This document shows positions 15,954 through 24,323 of a DNA stretch of 40,932 bases, piece by piece. The stretch is from CAWJFP01 sp963842155. GTDB taxonomy: Bacteria; Pseudomonadota; Alphaproteobacteria; JACZXZ01. Position 1 is the stretch's first letter; the number at the start of each line of letters is the position of its first letter. The notes beneath the pieces are model-generated. The model was given only the letters and a program-made list of their open reading frames with translations. It was not told the origin of the DNA and searched no databases. The translations under genes and the position numbers were made by a program. The DNA is taken from positions 1 to 40,932 of the forward strand of contig CAWJFP010000003.1 of NCBI GenBank assembly GCA_963842155.1, in the 5' to 3' direction.

Positions 15954-17720
15954 TCAGGCGGCGTCGAGCAGCTCGAAGGCGTCGCGCGCGCCTTCGACGC
16001 CCTTGATATGCCGCTGATGCCAGCAGGCGTAGAACAGCAGCGTCCATTCCGCGAAGCCGGCATGCTTGCCGCGGCGCGCATAAAGCCGCTCGACCGCCTT
16101 CGGCCGGCAAAGCTCGACGATGCCCGCCTGGCGGGCGACAAGCGGCCCGACCCGCTTGCCCTTGCGCCTGATCCAGCTGCCGACCGGAACGGTGAAGCCG
16201 CGCTTCGCGCTGAAAGGCTCGGCCTCGGGCAGTATGCGCTCGAGCCAGCGGCGCAGCAGCCATTTGCCGCGGCTCCGCCGCAGCTTGAGCTCGTCCGGCA
16301 GCCGGAAGGCGACGTCGGCCACGATGGGATCGAGGAACGGCACCCGTCCCTCGACCGAATGCGCCATCAGGCAGCGATCGACCTTGGTCAGCAGGTCGTT
16401 CGGCAGCCAATCCGCCACGTCGACTGCCTGCGCCACCTGCAGCCTGGTGCGCTCGGGGAGAGCGGCGGCATGGGCAGCGGCGGCGATACCGTCGCGCCAG
16501 CTTGCGCTCCCTTTGCGCAGCAATTGTAGACCGTCGAGTATGCCGCGCGCGCGCATCGTCCTGCCGGCGAGCCACCAGGGGCGGATGTCGCTGCGATAGC
16601 GGCCATAGCCGGCGAAAAGCTCGTCGCCGCCCTCGCCGGTGAGGATCACCTTGAGCGAGCGGCCCGCCTCGCGCGCAAGCAGGTAGGTCGGCAGCGCCGC
16701 GTAATCGGCGACGGGGTCGTCGAGCGCGTCAGCGACCGCGGGAAGCAGGCTCCAGAAATCGCCCTCGCCGAAGCCGATCTCGACATGCTCGGCGCCCAGG
16801 CGCTGGGCGAGCTTGCGCGCGTGCGCGCGCTCGTCCGCCACCCTCCCCTCGCCGAAGCCGACGGTGAAGGCCTTCACCGGGCGCTCGTTGAGCCGCGCCA
16901 TGAGCGCCAGAAGTGCCGCCGAATCGATGCCGCCGGAGAGGAACATGCCGTAAGGCACGTCCGCGCGCTGATGCACGCGGACGCTGTCCGTGAGCGCGGC
17001 ATCGAGGCGCGCGAGCGCCTCCTCCTCGTCGCAAGGCTCGGGACCGCCCGCCGGCAGCGCCTCCACCCGATGGCGCTCGAGGATGCGGCCTTGAGCGAGA
17101 ACCAGGGTCTCGCCGGGCAGCACGCGGCGGATGCCCGAATAGGGCGTGTCGCGGCCGGTGGTGAACTGGAGCTGGAGAAGCTCGGCGAGCCGGGCGGGCT
17201 CGAGCGACTTGTCGGCGAATCCGGCGGCGACGAGCGCACGCGGCTCGGAGGCGAAGGCGAAGAGCTCCGCGCGCTCGACATAATAGAGCGGCTTGATGCC
17301 GAAGGGATCGCGCACGAGCAGGAGCCGGCCCGCCGGAGCGTCATGGAGTGCTATCGCATACATGCCGCGCAGCCGGGTGGTGAAGGTCACGCCGAGGCGC
17401 CGGTATAGATGCAGCGGCGGCTCGCAGTCCGAGGCGGTCGCGAAATTGATGCCGGCGAGCACGGGATCGCCGCGCAGCTCGATATAATTGTAGATCTCGC
17501 CATTGGCGATGAGGGCGGCGCCGCCGGGCTCGTAAAGCGGCTGGTCGCCCGTCTCGAGGTCGATAATGGCGAGGCGGTTCTGCACCATGCCGACATTGCC
17601 GTTGCGGTAATATCCTCGCCCGTCGGGACCGCGATGGCCGATCGTCTCGGCCATGCGGGCGAGCAGCGCCCGGTCGGGCGGCGCGCCGTTGGTCATCATG
17701 ATGCCGGCGATGCCGCACAT
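15954..17720 (-). CDS. asnB: Asparagine synthase (glutamine-hydrolysing)
   Basis: A 588-residue two-domain enzyme. The glutaminase domain starts with catalytic Cys2 (MCGIAGIM) and carries HRGPDGRGYY, NRLAIIDL and NGEIYNY. The synthetase domain shows the ATP pyrophosphatase loop FLSGGIDSAAL near residue 265, then LTGEGGDELFAGYGRYR and KVDRCLMAHSVEGRVPFLDP. It makes asparagine from aspartate, glutamine and ATP, but homologues in glycan clusters amidate sugar carboxylates. Its position after two glycosyltransferases makes the second role plausible here (inference). ATG and the preceding GT4 stop share one base (TGATG). Confidence 0.93.
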   Translation of the reverse strand: MCGIAGIMMTNGAPPDRALLARMAETIGHRGPDGRGYYRNGNVGMVQNRLAIIDLETGDQPLYEPGGAALIANGEIYNYIELRGDPVLAGINFATASDCEPPLHLYRRLGVTFTTRLRGMYAIALHDAPAGRLLLVRDPFGIKPLYYVERAELFAFASEPRALVAAGFADKSLEPARLAELLQLQFTTGRDTPYSGIRRVLPGETLVLAQGRILERHRVEALPAGGPEPCDEEEALARLDAALTDSVRVHQRADVPYGMFLSGGIDSAALLALMARLNERPVKAFTVGFGEGRVADERAHARKLAQRLGAEHVEIGFGEGDFWSLLPAVADALDDPVADYAALPTYLLAREAGRSLKVILTGEGGDELFAGYGRYRSDIRPWWLAGRTMRARGILDGLQLLRKGSASWRDGIAAAAHAAALPERTRLQVAQAVDVADWLPNDLLTKVDRCLMAHSVEGRVPFLDPIVADVAFRLPDELKLRRSRGKWLLRRWLERILPEAEPFSAKRGFTVPVGSWIRRKGKRVGPLVARQAGIVELCRPKAVERLYARRGKHAGFAEWTLLFYACWHQRHIKGVEGARDAFELLDAA

Positions 17721-18757
17721 CAGGGGGCGACCCGCTCGAAGAACTCCATGTAGCGCGCGACGACGGCATTCTCGGTATAGCCGTTGGCGAATGCCTCGCG
17801 CCCGCCCGCGGAGAGACGCGCCGCAAGCCCGTTATCGGCCATGACGCGCCCGACCGCCTCGGCGAGCGCGGCCGCGTCCTCGAGCGGGACAAGAAGACCG
17901 TTTTCCTCCGACTCGATCAGTGCGGCCGGCCCCAGGCTCGCCGCGGCCACCACCGGGAGGCCCTGCGCCCAGGCCTCGATCACGACATTGCCGAGCGGCT
18001 CATGCCGCGAGGGCACGACGAGGAGGTCGGCCGCGGCGCAGAGCGCGGCCACGTCCTCGCGCCAGCCAAGGAAATGCAGCCGCGAGCCCAGCTCGAGCCG
18101 CGCGGCCATGGTCTCGAGCGACGCCCGCTCCGGCCCCTCGCCTGCCAGCCAGCAATGCACCTCCGGCAGCAGGGCGAGCGCCTCGAGGAGGACATCGAAG
18201 CCCTTGTTGCGATGGAGCCGGCCGAGCGCCAGCAAGAGCGGCGCGTCTTCGGGAGTATCGAGACGGGCGCGCGGCATGGCGCGCGCCGGCGCGGCATCGA
18301 CGAAATTGGGCAGATAGTGAGTCCGTTCGGCCGGCCAGCCGGACTTCACGAGATGCGCCACAATGTCGGGCGTATTGCCGATCAGGTGATCGCAGGCGCG
18401 GTAATATTTCAGGTCGTAATAGCCGCCGAGCCTGGCGGCATGAACGAAGGGTCCCGAGGGGCAATAGGCGGTCGCCCGGCTCATCCAAGTCAAGGCGATG
18501 TCCGGCTTGAAGCTGTCGAGCTCGCCGCGCAGGCCGCGTCGCGTGGTGAAATCGAACGACCCGCCGAAGGCGAGCTCCACCGGCTCGATGCCGGCTCTCT
18601 GCAAGGCCGCCGAGCGTGCATCGTCGCGCCGAATGACCACGCGCTGCTCGAGCCCGGCGCGCGCCAGCGCCGGGACGAGGCGGACGAAAAAGGCCTCGGC
18701 GCCGCCATGGACGGCACCGGCGATCGCCTGCAGCACGCGCGGGTTGGAGCGGGCCAT
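17720..18757 (-). CDS. Glycosyltransferase family 4 protein
   Basis: A 345-residue GT-B enzyme. The N-terminal domain has IAGAVHGGAEAFFVRLVPAL, the glycine-rich loop of GT4. The C-terminal domain has LLALGRLHRNKGFDVLLEAL and WLAGEGPERASLE, and then the E-x7-E nucleotide-sugar motif in SRHEPLGNVVIEAWAQGLPVVA. It would transfer a sugar from a nucleotide donor onto a lipid-linked or LPS-core acceptor at the cytoplasmic membrane. The start at 18757 is fixed by a one-base TGATG overlap with the upstream GT2 gene; upstream sequence in this frame is antisense to GT2 homology. Confidence 0.9.
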   Translation of the reverse strand: MARSNPRVLQAIAGAVHGGAEAFFVRLVPALARAGLEQRVVIRRDDARSAALQRAGIEPVELAFGGSFDFTTRRGLRGELDSFKPDIALTWMSRATAYCPSGPFVHAARLGGYYDLKYYRACDHLIGNTPDIVAHLVKSGWPAERTHYLPNFVDAAPARAMPRARLDTPEDAPLLLALGRLHRNKGFDVLLEALALLPEVHCWLAGEGPERASLETMAARLELGSRLHFLGWREDVAALCAAADLLVVPSRHEPLGNVVIEAWAQGLPVVAAASLGPAALIESEENGLLVPLEDAAALAEAVGRVMADNGLAARLSAGGREAFANGYTENAVVARYMEFFERVAP

Positions 18758-19500
18758 CAATCCTTCTCGAGCCTGGCCTTGAGATAGGACAGCAGCGGAT
18801 AGAGCCCGGCGAAGAGCGCGATGAGGAAGCCATGGGCGCCCTCGCGGTAGCCTTTGCGCCCGACATAGCATTTGAGGAAGCGCGAGAAGAGCCGCCGCAG
18901 GTTGGCGGCAAAGCTGCCGATATCGCCCGATGCGCGCAGATCGCGCGCGCGCGCGGCGCTGTAGCGGTCCAGGCGCCGCAGCATGTCGGAAATGTCGGCA
19001 TCGACATAATGGACCATGCGGTGGCCCAGCTCGCGCCGCTCGCCCTCGAGGACGAGCTTGGGATGGACGCGCTGGTCGCCCCAATGTTTCGCGCCCTTGG
19101 AGAAGAGCCGCGAGGTCGCCGACACGCCCCATCCCGCGCCCCAGCCATAGCGCACAAGATGCTCGCCGATGTAATTGTCGTAAGGGATGAGGAAATAGCC
19201 CGGCCTCGCCCCCGGCAGCGTCGCGCGGATCTCGGCGGCGAGCGCCGGGGGCACGCGTTCGTCGGCATCCACCTCGAGGATCCAGTCGCCGCGGCAAGCC
19301 GCGATCCCGGCCATGCGGCGAGGGCCCTCGACCTCCCAGGCGCCCTCGAGGACGCGCGCGCCGCAGGCCTGAGCGATCGACTTGGAGCGGTCGCTGCAAC
19401 GATCCAGCACGACCAGGATCTCGTCGGCGAAGCGGAGGGTCGCAAGGCAATCGGCGAGCTGGCGCTCCTCGTTATGCGCAACGACCAGCGCCGAGAGCAT
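18757..19500 (-). CDS. Glycosyltransferase family 2 protein (WaaE/KdtX-like)
   Basis: A 247-residue GT-A enzyme with LSALVVAHNEERQLADCL (nucleotide-binding strand), EILVVLDRCSDRS, and WILEVDADERVPPAL (DxD metal site). The late part (GWGVSATSRLFSKGAKHWGD, VHYVDADISDMLRRLDRYS) fits the WaaE/KdtX group, which adds sugars to the LPS inner core, and ends in a membrane-associated amphipathic helix. The ATG at 19500 gives the normal family N-terminus. Foreign sequence (rho) begins within 17 bases upstream, so the native promoter and any earlier operon genes are missing. It is the first visible gene of the seven-gene coupled operon. Confidence 0.87.
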   Translation of the reverse strand: MLSALVVAHNEERQLADCLATLRFADEILVVLDRCSDRSKSIAQACGARVLEGAWEVEGPRRMAGIAACRGDWILEVDADERVPPALAAEIRATLPGARPGYFLIPYDNYIGEHLVRYGWGAGWGVSATSRLFSKGAKHWGDQRVHPKLVLEGERRELGHRMVHYVDADISDMLRRLDRYSAARARDLRASGDIGSFAANLRRLFSRFLKCYVGRKGYREGAHGFLIALFAGLYPLLSYLKARLEKD

Positions 19501-19517
19501 CGGCGACGAGGGAGCGG
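19501..19517. other. Probable assembly junction 1: alphaproteobacterial segment to rho fragment
   Basis: Minus-strand GT2 coding ends at its ATG (19500). By about 19517 the plus strand already reads the middle of Rho (ANAIS...HPEV). No intergenic DNA, transposon end or tRNA lies between them. Indel density rises sharply to the right. Confidence 0.75.
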
Positions 19518-20042
19518 CGAACGCGATCTCGAACAGCCATCCCGAGGTCACGCTGATGGTGGTGCTCGTCGGCGAACGGCCAGAAGAGGTCACCGACCGT
19601 GCCGGTCGATCCGCGGTGAGGTCGTCTTCTCGACGTTCGACGAGGCGGCCGAGGATCACATCAGGGTCGCCGAACTGGCCATCGAGCGCGCCAAGCGCCT
19701 GGTCGAGCTGGGCGCCGACGTGGTCGTGCTGCTCGATTCCATCACCCGGCTGGCCCGGGCCTACAACCTGGCCGCTCCGCCCAGCAGCAAGACCCTCGCG
19801 GGCGGGGTCGCGGCCTCCGCCCTGCAGCCGCCGCGCCAGTTCCTCGGCGCCGCGCGCAACGTAGAATTCGGCGGCTCGCTCACTATCTTGTCCACTGCGC
19901 TCGTCGATACCGGCTCGCGGATGGACGACCTGCTGTTCGAGGAGTTCAAGGGCACCGGGAACATGGAGCTGCGGCTCCGCCGCGACCTGGCTGAGAAGCG
20001 CCTCTACCCGGGGATCGACGCGATGCCTTCCGGCACCCGCCA
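19517..20042 (+). pseudogene. rho: Internal fragment of transcription termination factor Rho
   Basis: About 175 codons from the RecA-like ATPase core of Rho, lacking both ends. It reads HPEVTLMVVLVGERPEEVTD, then after a one-base indel near 19600 RGEVVFSTFDEAAEDH, RLVELGADVVVLLDSITRLARAYN (Walker B and Q-loop region), GGSLTILSTALVDTGSRMDD and EEFKGTGNMEL. It stops within GTRH at about 20043. Wording such as AERAKRLVELG and AYNLAAP resembles actinobacterial Rho, but lineage is uncertain. It is not functional as it stands. Confidence 0.9.
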
Positions 20043-20045
20043 CGG
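20041..20045. other. Probable assembly junction 2: rho fragment to receiver gene
   Basis: Rho homology ends (plus strand, ...GTRH) at the same bases where receiver-domain homology on the minus strand (...LLPRLR) ends. Neither gene is complete across the point, and only a few bases (CACG) could be shared. This looks like an artificial join. Confidence 0.7.
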
Positions 20046-20269
20046 AGCCGCGGCAGGAGTTCCTCCGCGCTGCCGTCGGGGAGCTTGCGGTCCAGCAGGA
20101 TCGCCGAGATAGACGGCCAGTTGTCGCGATTGAGGGCTTCCTTGGCGGTGCCCGCCGTTTCCACGAGGTAACCGTCCAGTTCCAGGATGTCGCGCAGGTT
20201 GGCCCGCGTGTCTGCATCGTCGTCGATCACCAGCACGTGGAGGGGAGGGTCAACCGCCATCGCAATCAC
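20043..20269 (-). CDS. Response-regulator receiver protein, C-terminally truncated
   Basis: About 75 codons of a REC domain: LHVLVIDDDADTRANLRDIL (acidic pocket) and ISAILLDRKLPDG with the phospho-acceptor Asp. It ends at the junction before the conserved Thr and Lys, so any output domain is unknown; it could be a sigma-54 activator, a hybrid kinase or a lone receiver. The ATG at 20269 overlaps the upstream gene's stop by four bases (ATGA). It is the last visible gene of the oxygen-sensor operon. Confidence 0.75.
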
Positions 20270-21038
20270 CTCGGGGCCTCGCCGGAGGCGCCTTGCGGGT
20301 TCGCCTCCTCGTGGGTCAATCGGTTCAACGCGGCCAGGAGCTTCGGGATGTCAAACGGCTTGTAGCAGACCGCGTCGGCGCCCTCTTGCAGAAGTTGCTG
20401 CACCCGTTGATCCATCTCCGCCCGATGACCGGTGATCACGATCGTGCGGGCCTGCGGGTTCGCCTGCCGCACCAACCGGAACACCGTGGTGCCATCCCCG
20501 GCCGGCAGCTTCATGTCGATCAGGACCACCTTGAACGTGGTGTCCTTGAGGTGATGCCGGGCCTCGCGCTCGTCATGGGCCAGGCAGACCCGGAAGCCCC
20601 GCTCGCGGAGCAGGTCCCAGAGGTTCGCGCACAGGTCGTGGTCGTCATCGACGACCAGGACCAGCGGCTGGCCGACGGCCTCGTCCACCAGCCCCAGGAG
20701 CTTGGGGAAATCGACCGGCTTGGGGAGGACCTGCCACGCCCCGGCCCCGAGCGCCTCCTCCGCGGTCGCTGCCGCTGGCGTAGGCCGTGACCACGATCGC
20801 CACCGTCCCGGCGCGCAGCCGCTTGATCTCGCGGTAGAGCGTCAGCCCGTCCATGCCGGGCATCTTGTAGTCCAGCAGGGCCACGTCGTAGGCGTTCCGC
20901 CGCACCAGCTCCAGGGCGGTGGGCCCGTCGTGGGCGGTATCGACCCGGTAGCCCAGGTCGGTCAGGATGTCGGACAGGTTCCGGCAGGTGTCCACGTCGT
21001 CATCGACCACGAGGATGGAAGGCTTCGCTGTGGTTCAT
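20266..21038 (-). CDS. Tandem-receiver (REC-REC) response regulator, two indels
   Basis: Reconstructed from ATG 21038 (AGGAG upstream) with breaks near 21015 and 20768. REC1 reads ILVVDDDVDTCRNLSDIL, YDVALLDYKMPGMDG (Asp near 57), VVTAYASGS and VLPKPVDFPKLLG (Lys). The corrected frame runs without a stop through LVDEAVGQPLVLVVDDDHD into REC2, with VVLIDMKLP (Asp near 175), IVITGHR and CYKPFDIPKLL. No DNA-binding domain is seen. From memory, the partner of AfGcHK is also a two-receiver protein phosphorylated at Asp52 and Asp169, a matching spacing. A GTG at 20688 could alternatively start REC2 alone. Confidence 0.8.
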
Positions 21039-21052
21039 CGTTCCTGGCTCCT

Positions 21053-22220
21053 TCATTCCAAAGCCGCCGCCAGCCGGACCGTGAAGGTGGTCCCGCGCCC
21101 GACCTCGCTGGCCACGCGCAGGCTTCCCTTGTTCTTTTCGAGGATGGCCCGCACGATGGCAAGCCCGAGCCCCAGGCCGCGGGCCTTGGTCGAGTACAGC
21201 GGCTCGGTGATCCGGCTGAGGTTTTCCGGGGAGATGCCCACGCCCGTGTCGGCGACGTCGATCTCCACGCTGTCACCGACCTGGCGGCCGTGAACGGAAA
21301 GGCGCCCGCCCTGCGGCATGGCCTCGCGCCCGTTGCGGACCAGGTTGCCGAACACGATGCGAATCTGGTCGAGGTCGCCCAACACCGGGGGCAGGGAAGC
21401 GGGGCAGTCAATCGTCACCTGGATGTTGTCGGGCAGCGGGTTGAGTTCCAGCACCTCCCGCACGCACTGCTCGACCGGAAAGGGACGCAGGTTGGGCAGC
21501 GGCAGCTTGGCGAAGTTCGACAGGGCCGTAATCACGCCGTCGGCGACGACCACGTGCCGCTCGATGCGTTGGAGGTGCTCGGCGGTCTTCGCGGGGGAAG
21601 GATTGCGGGCGTTGAGCAGGTAGTAGATCGACGTCTTGACGACGTTGAGCGGATTGCGCAGCTCGTGGGCGATGCCGCCGGCCACCTGGCCGATCGCCGC
21701 CAGCCGCTCGCTGCGCTGCTGCCGGGCCGTGTACTCGGTCTGGTAGGCGTCCTCGATGATGGCCAGGTCCAGGTCGAGCAGCTTGTTGAGCGACTGGACG
21801 GTGTCCACAAGCTCCTTGCGGGTCGCCCTGCCAGGCATTCTCCCAGGGCCCGCCGCGAGCCCGCTGCGGAGGCGGGACAGGGCCACGTTGGTGTAGACCT
21901 GATCGAGGCCGATCTCGACGTGCCGCCAGCCGACCCGCCAGCGCCGGGCGACGTAGTCGCGATCGTACGGCCCGAACAGCAGTTCGCGGAGCCAGCCCCG
22001 CAGCGTACCCTTGAGCCGTTCAATCTGTGGCTGGCCCGCCCGTGATGACCTTGCGCGCGTCGGGGTGGCGTTCGATCTCGGCGTAGAAATCGTCGATGAG
22101 AGGCACGAGGTGGGCTTCCAGCAGGGTGGCGACGGACTGGACCCGCAGCGCGTCCGCTTCGGTCCAGCCCACGTACTGCTGCAACTCTTGGTAGCGCCGA
22201 AACAAGTCGTCGGAGTTCAT
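21053..22220 (-). CDS. Globin-coupled sensor histidine kinase (heme-based O2 sensor), one indel
   Basis: Reconstructed 388 residues; an extra G or C near 22040 breaks the frame. The N-terminal 160 residues form a globin-coupled-sensor domain: YVGWTEADALRVQSV, LIDDFYAEIE (Tyr46), then QIERLKGTLRGWLRELLFGPYD and YVARRWRVGWRHVEIGL (His100, the proximal heme ligand). The kinase has GGIAHELRNPLN (phospho-acceptor His185), NLVRNGREAM (N box), DTGVGIS (G1) and GLGLGLAIV (G2). In AfGcHK the matching residues are Tyr45, His99 and His183 (recollection). It should autophosphorylate when O2 or another gas binds heme and pass phosphate to the tandem-receiver protein. The start overlaps the upstream gene stop by four bases. 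Confidence 0.88.
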
Positions 22221-23848
22221 GGCTTCTTCTTTGGCTCGTCACGTATCGGCTGACGGTGTTGGCGGCCGTCTTTGATACACCATCTGATAACATCAACCAC
22301 CAAGGGGGCCAAGATGCAAGTAAACAGGGCGCCCCCTATCGATGCAAGGAAGTACCAAGGTTGCTTCGGAAAATCTTTGGGCAGTTGACTGGGTTTGGAA
22401 GCTTGCTCAAGGGGAGTTGCGGGTTCCATTCCGGCTTGATTCCCATTGTCTGCACTGGCCAGAGATTTAGCGCTGCTGCCAACACTGGGTGATAGGAGTG
22501 ATCCTGCACTTGACCCGGCCCCTCCGTCTCGGTGATTGTCGGCATTCGCCACTGGTAGACCAGCCGCGGCGACGGTACGCTCCTTATTTTGTCCGTCTCC
22601 TACGGGTACAAATGAATTCTCTCGCTGCTCCAGCCGTGAAGGGACTCGGTCTCGGTCGGAAACGTCCGGCTCTGCAAAGCCGATGGTGGCCCTGACGCCT
22701 CTGGCCGTTGAACTCGCCGGTTTGGCTGCACTGTCCGCTGAGAGGGCGGCTTTGGTCGGTTCTAGTGGGCCACCAGTCGAGAGGCTTTGGAGAGCCTGCG
22801 TGGCTTCTTGAAGGGCCCGCAGCTTCTCTCGAACCGGCGGAGGAAACTCTTTCAGCGGCCTCGCATGCGTTGTTGCCCGGTCCAGCGCATGGTTAAGTAG
22901 GGCCGCTTCGGCGCGCGCCGGGACAGCGTCACTACCCGAGCCAAGTCTATCGAAGAACCAGGGCCACTCACCCAATCGGACCAGCCATGGAAGGGCCTTA
23001 TCACATGCTAGCCTCACCTCGCGCTGGTTCTTGACGAGGCAGTCAAACAATTCTTGTTGGCACGTCGCCACATGGTCGGCAAGCTTTTCGGCTTCTGCAT
23101 CGCCTGCCAGATGCAAGGCCAGGCAGAAGACCGCCAAGCCGCTCTCCACCTCGCGGTCGAGTTTCGGCACAAAGCCCCGATTCAGGCCCACGGCTTCACA
23201 CTGGAGTCTCAAGCAGCCACCCCGCCAGCCGTGTGGCACGGCGAAGATGGCCGAGAATGACTTCATGCCTTCCAGCGTCGTCTGCGTCGACGGCTTGAGC
23301 TTGAAGAAAACGCCGTGCCCTTGGTGAACCGTGCCGCTTGCTAGCACGATCTCTTGCGGCGGGAGCATCTCATAGGCGACCCCCGACTTGATTTGTCCCG
23401 TCGCGTCACTCGCCGCCGTGACGATATAGTGCGCAGAGACAGTGATCCCGACCTTGGCGAGGTGCTCCTTGTTGAATTGAATCGGCTTGGCGAACTCGGT
23501 TTTCAGCTCCGTCCGCGGCAGCCAGTCACGGACCGAGAGCGTCTCGGCCTCTGTGGGGTCAACCAGCGTGTACAGGCACTGCTTCAGGTCTTTTTCAGTT
23601 CCCGCGTGCACGCGAACCGAGATCGGGATTACAACCTCGATCAGGTCCTTCCCCGGATCCTTCTTCGCGGGATCGTTGCAGGGAATGCTCCGGCAGCTAA
23701 TACAAAAAGGGACGTCGAATTCGAGCAGTGGAGCCGTCCCCGCCCCAGCGAACTGGCAGGGGCATCCGAGCAAAAGGACTATCGGCAGGCTCACCAACCG
23801 GCACCAAAGCGGCGCGGCCGTGAGCCTTGCATTCTGGTAAAGATTCAT
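22217..23848 (-). CDS. Uncharacterised lipoprotein/membrane protein coupled to the oxygen-sensor kinase
   Basis: A 543-residue intact product that I do not recognise. It starts with a signal sequence and lipobox LLLGC (Cys29). A cysteine cluster CISCRSIPC (49-57, CxxCx4C) follows and could bind a metal or redox cofactor. The middle third looks globular, with five more cysteines. Residues about 360-490 are low-complexity (Ser/Ala/Gly/Pro, predicted disordered). A single membrane segment (WYFLASIGGALFTCILAP...) precedes a basic cytoplasmic tail ending PKKKP. The ATG at 23848 has AGGAGGG at eight bases; upstream in-frame starts lack support. It overlaps the kinase by four bases, so the two are coupled. 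A sigma-54 promoter match lies about 175 bases upstream. Confidence 0.72.
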   Translation of the reverse strand: MNLYQNARLTAAPLWCRLVSLPIVLLLGCPCQFAGAGTAPLLEFDVPFCISCRSIPCNDPAKKDPGKDLIEVVIPISVRVHAGTEKDLKQCLYTLVDPTEAETLSVRDWLPRTELKTEFAKPIQFNKEHLAKVGITVSAHYIVTAASDATGQIKSGVAYEMLPPQEIVLASGTVHQGHGVFFKLKPSTQTTLEGMKSFSAIFAVPHGWRGGCLRLQCEAVGLNRGFVPKLDREVESGLAVFCLALHLAGDAEAEKLADHVATCQQELFDCLVKNQREVRLACDKALPWLVRLGEWPWFFDRLGSGSDAVPARAEAALLNHALDRATTHARPLKEFPPPVREKLRALQEATQALQSLSTGGPLEPTKAALSADSAAKPASSTARGVRATIGFAEPDVSDRDRVPSRLEQRENSFVPVGDGQNKERTVAAAGLPVANADNHRDGGAGSSAGSLLSPSVGSSAKSLASADNGNQAGMEPATPLEQASKPSQLPKDFPKQPWYFLASIGGALFTCILAPLVVDVIRWCIKDGRQHRQPIRDEPKKKP

Positions 23849-24323
23849 CCGGAGTACCCTCCTTGCTGGTGGCAATTCCTGGCCCGGGTGCGTAGCTCCC
23901 TAAGCTTCCTTTGGCGCACTACGCCGCGCCATTTTTCCTTTGTCTCTCGGACCGCGGCCAGCGGCAGACGGGCCAACAAGCTCTGGCCGGCACGTCCGCC
24001 CGCTTCTATACGGGTGGGTTTCAGCAAAAGCCATGCCTATGCTGCCATGGCACTCACAAAGGCGCCCTAGAGAAAGTAACCTCGTCGGATGCACCGGCAC
24101 GCTGAGAAGAGAGGCAATCTGGAAAACCGGTCGTGAAGCGCGCCGGCCCATTCGCCGATCCATCGGAGCACACCGGAAAGTCAACTCCGCATATTTGCAA
24201 TTAACAAATGGGTAAAGTCGAAAGGATCGACAGCGAGGAGAGGTTGGGTTACCTCGTTGACGCCCATGACTCGTGCCGCAATGGTACACTCCTGTCCCGA
24301 ACCGCTCACTGGCTCCGCTCGGC
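23849..24323. other. Intergenic region upstream of the sensor operon
   Basis: About 475 bases without a credible gene; short frames on both strands lack family resemblance or start signals. It contains the minus-strand sigma-54 match at 24023-24038. No clear terminator for the USP gene ending at 24324 was found. Confidence 0.55.
24023..24038 (-). promoter_or_regulatory. Sigma-54 promoter match upstream of unknown protein / kinase operon
   Basis: The minus strand reads AGGCATGGCTTTTGCT: GG and GC separated by exactly ten bases, with GGCAT and TTGCT as in the TGGCAYR-N4-TTGCW consensus. Only the first T differs. It points at the gene starting at 23848, with about 160 bases of leader. Confidence 0.6.

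Noticed and set aside
19517..20042. A functional rho gene
   Set aside because: Both termini are missing, one indel breaks it, and both edges coincide with abrupt changes of gene content.
19501..20045. Horizontal transfer or a mobile-element insertion as the cause of the change in gene content
   Set aside because: No integrase, transposase, target-site repeat or tRNA was found, and gene bodies are cut mid-domain on both sides of the rho piece; a chimeric assembly explains it more simply.
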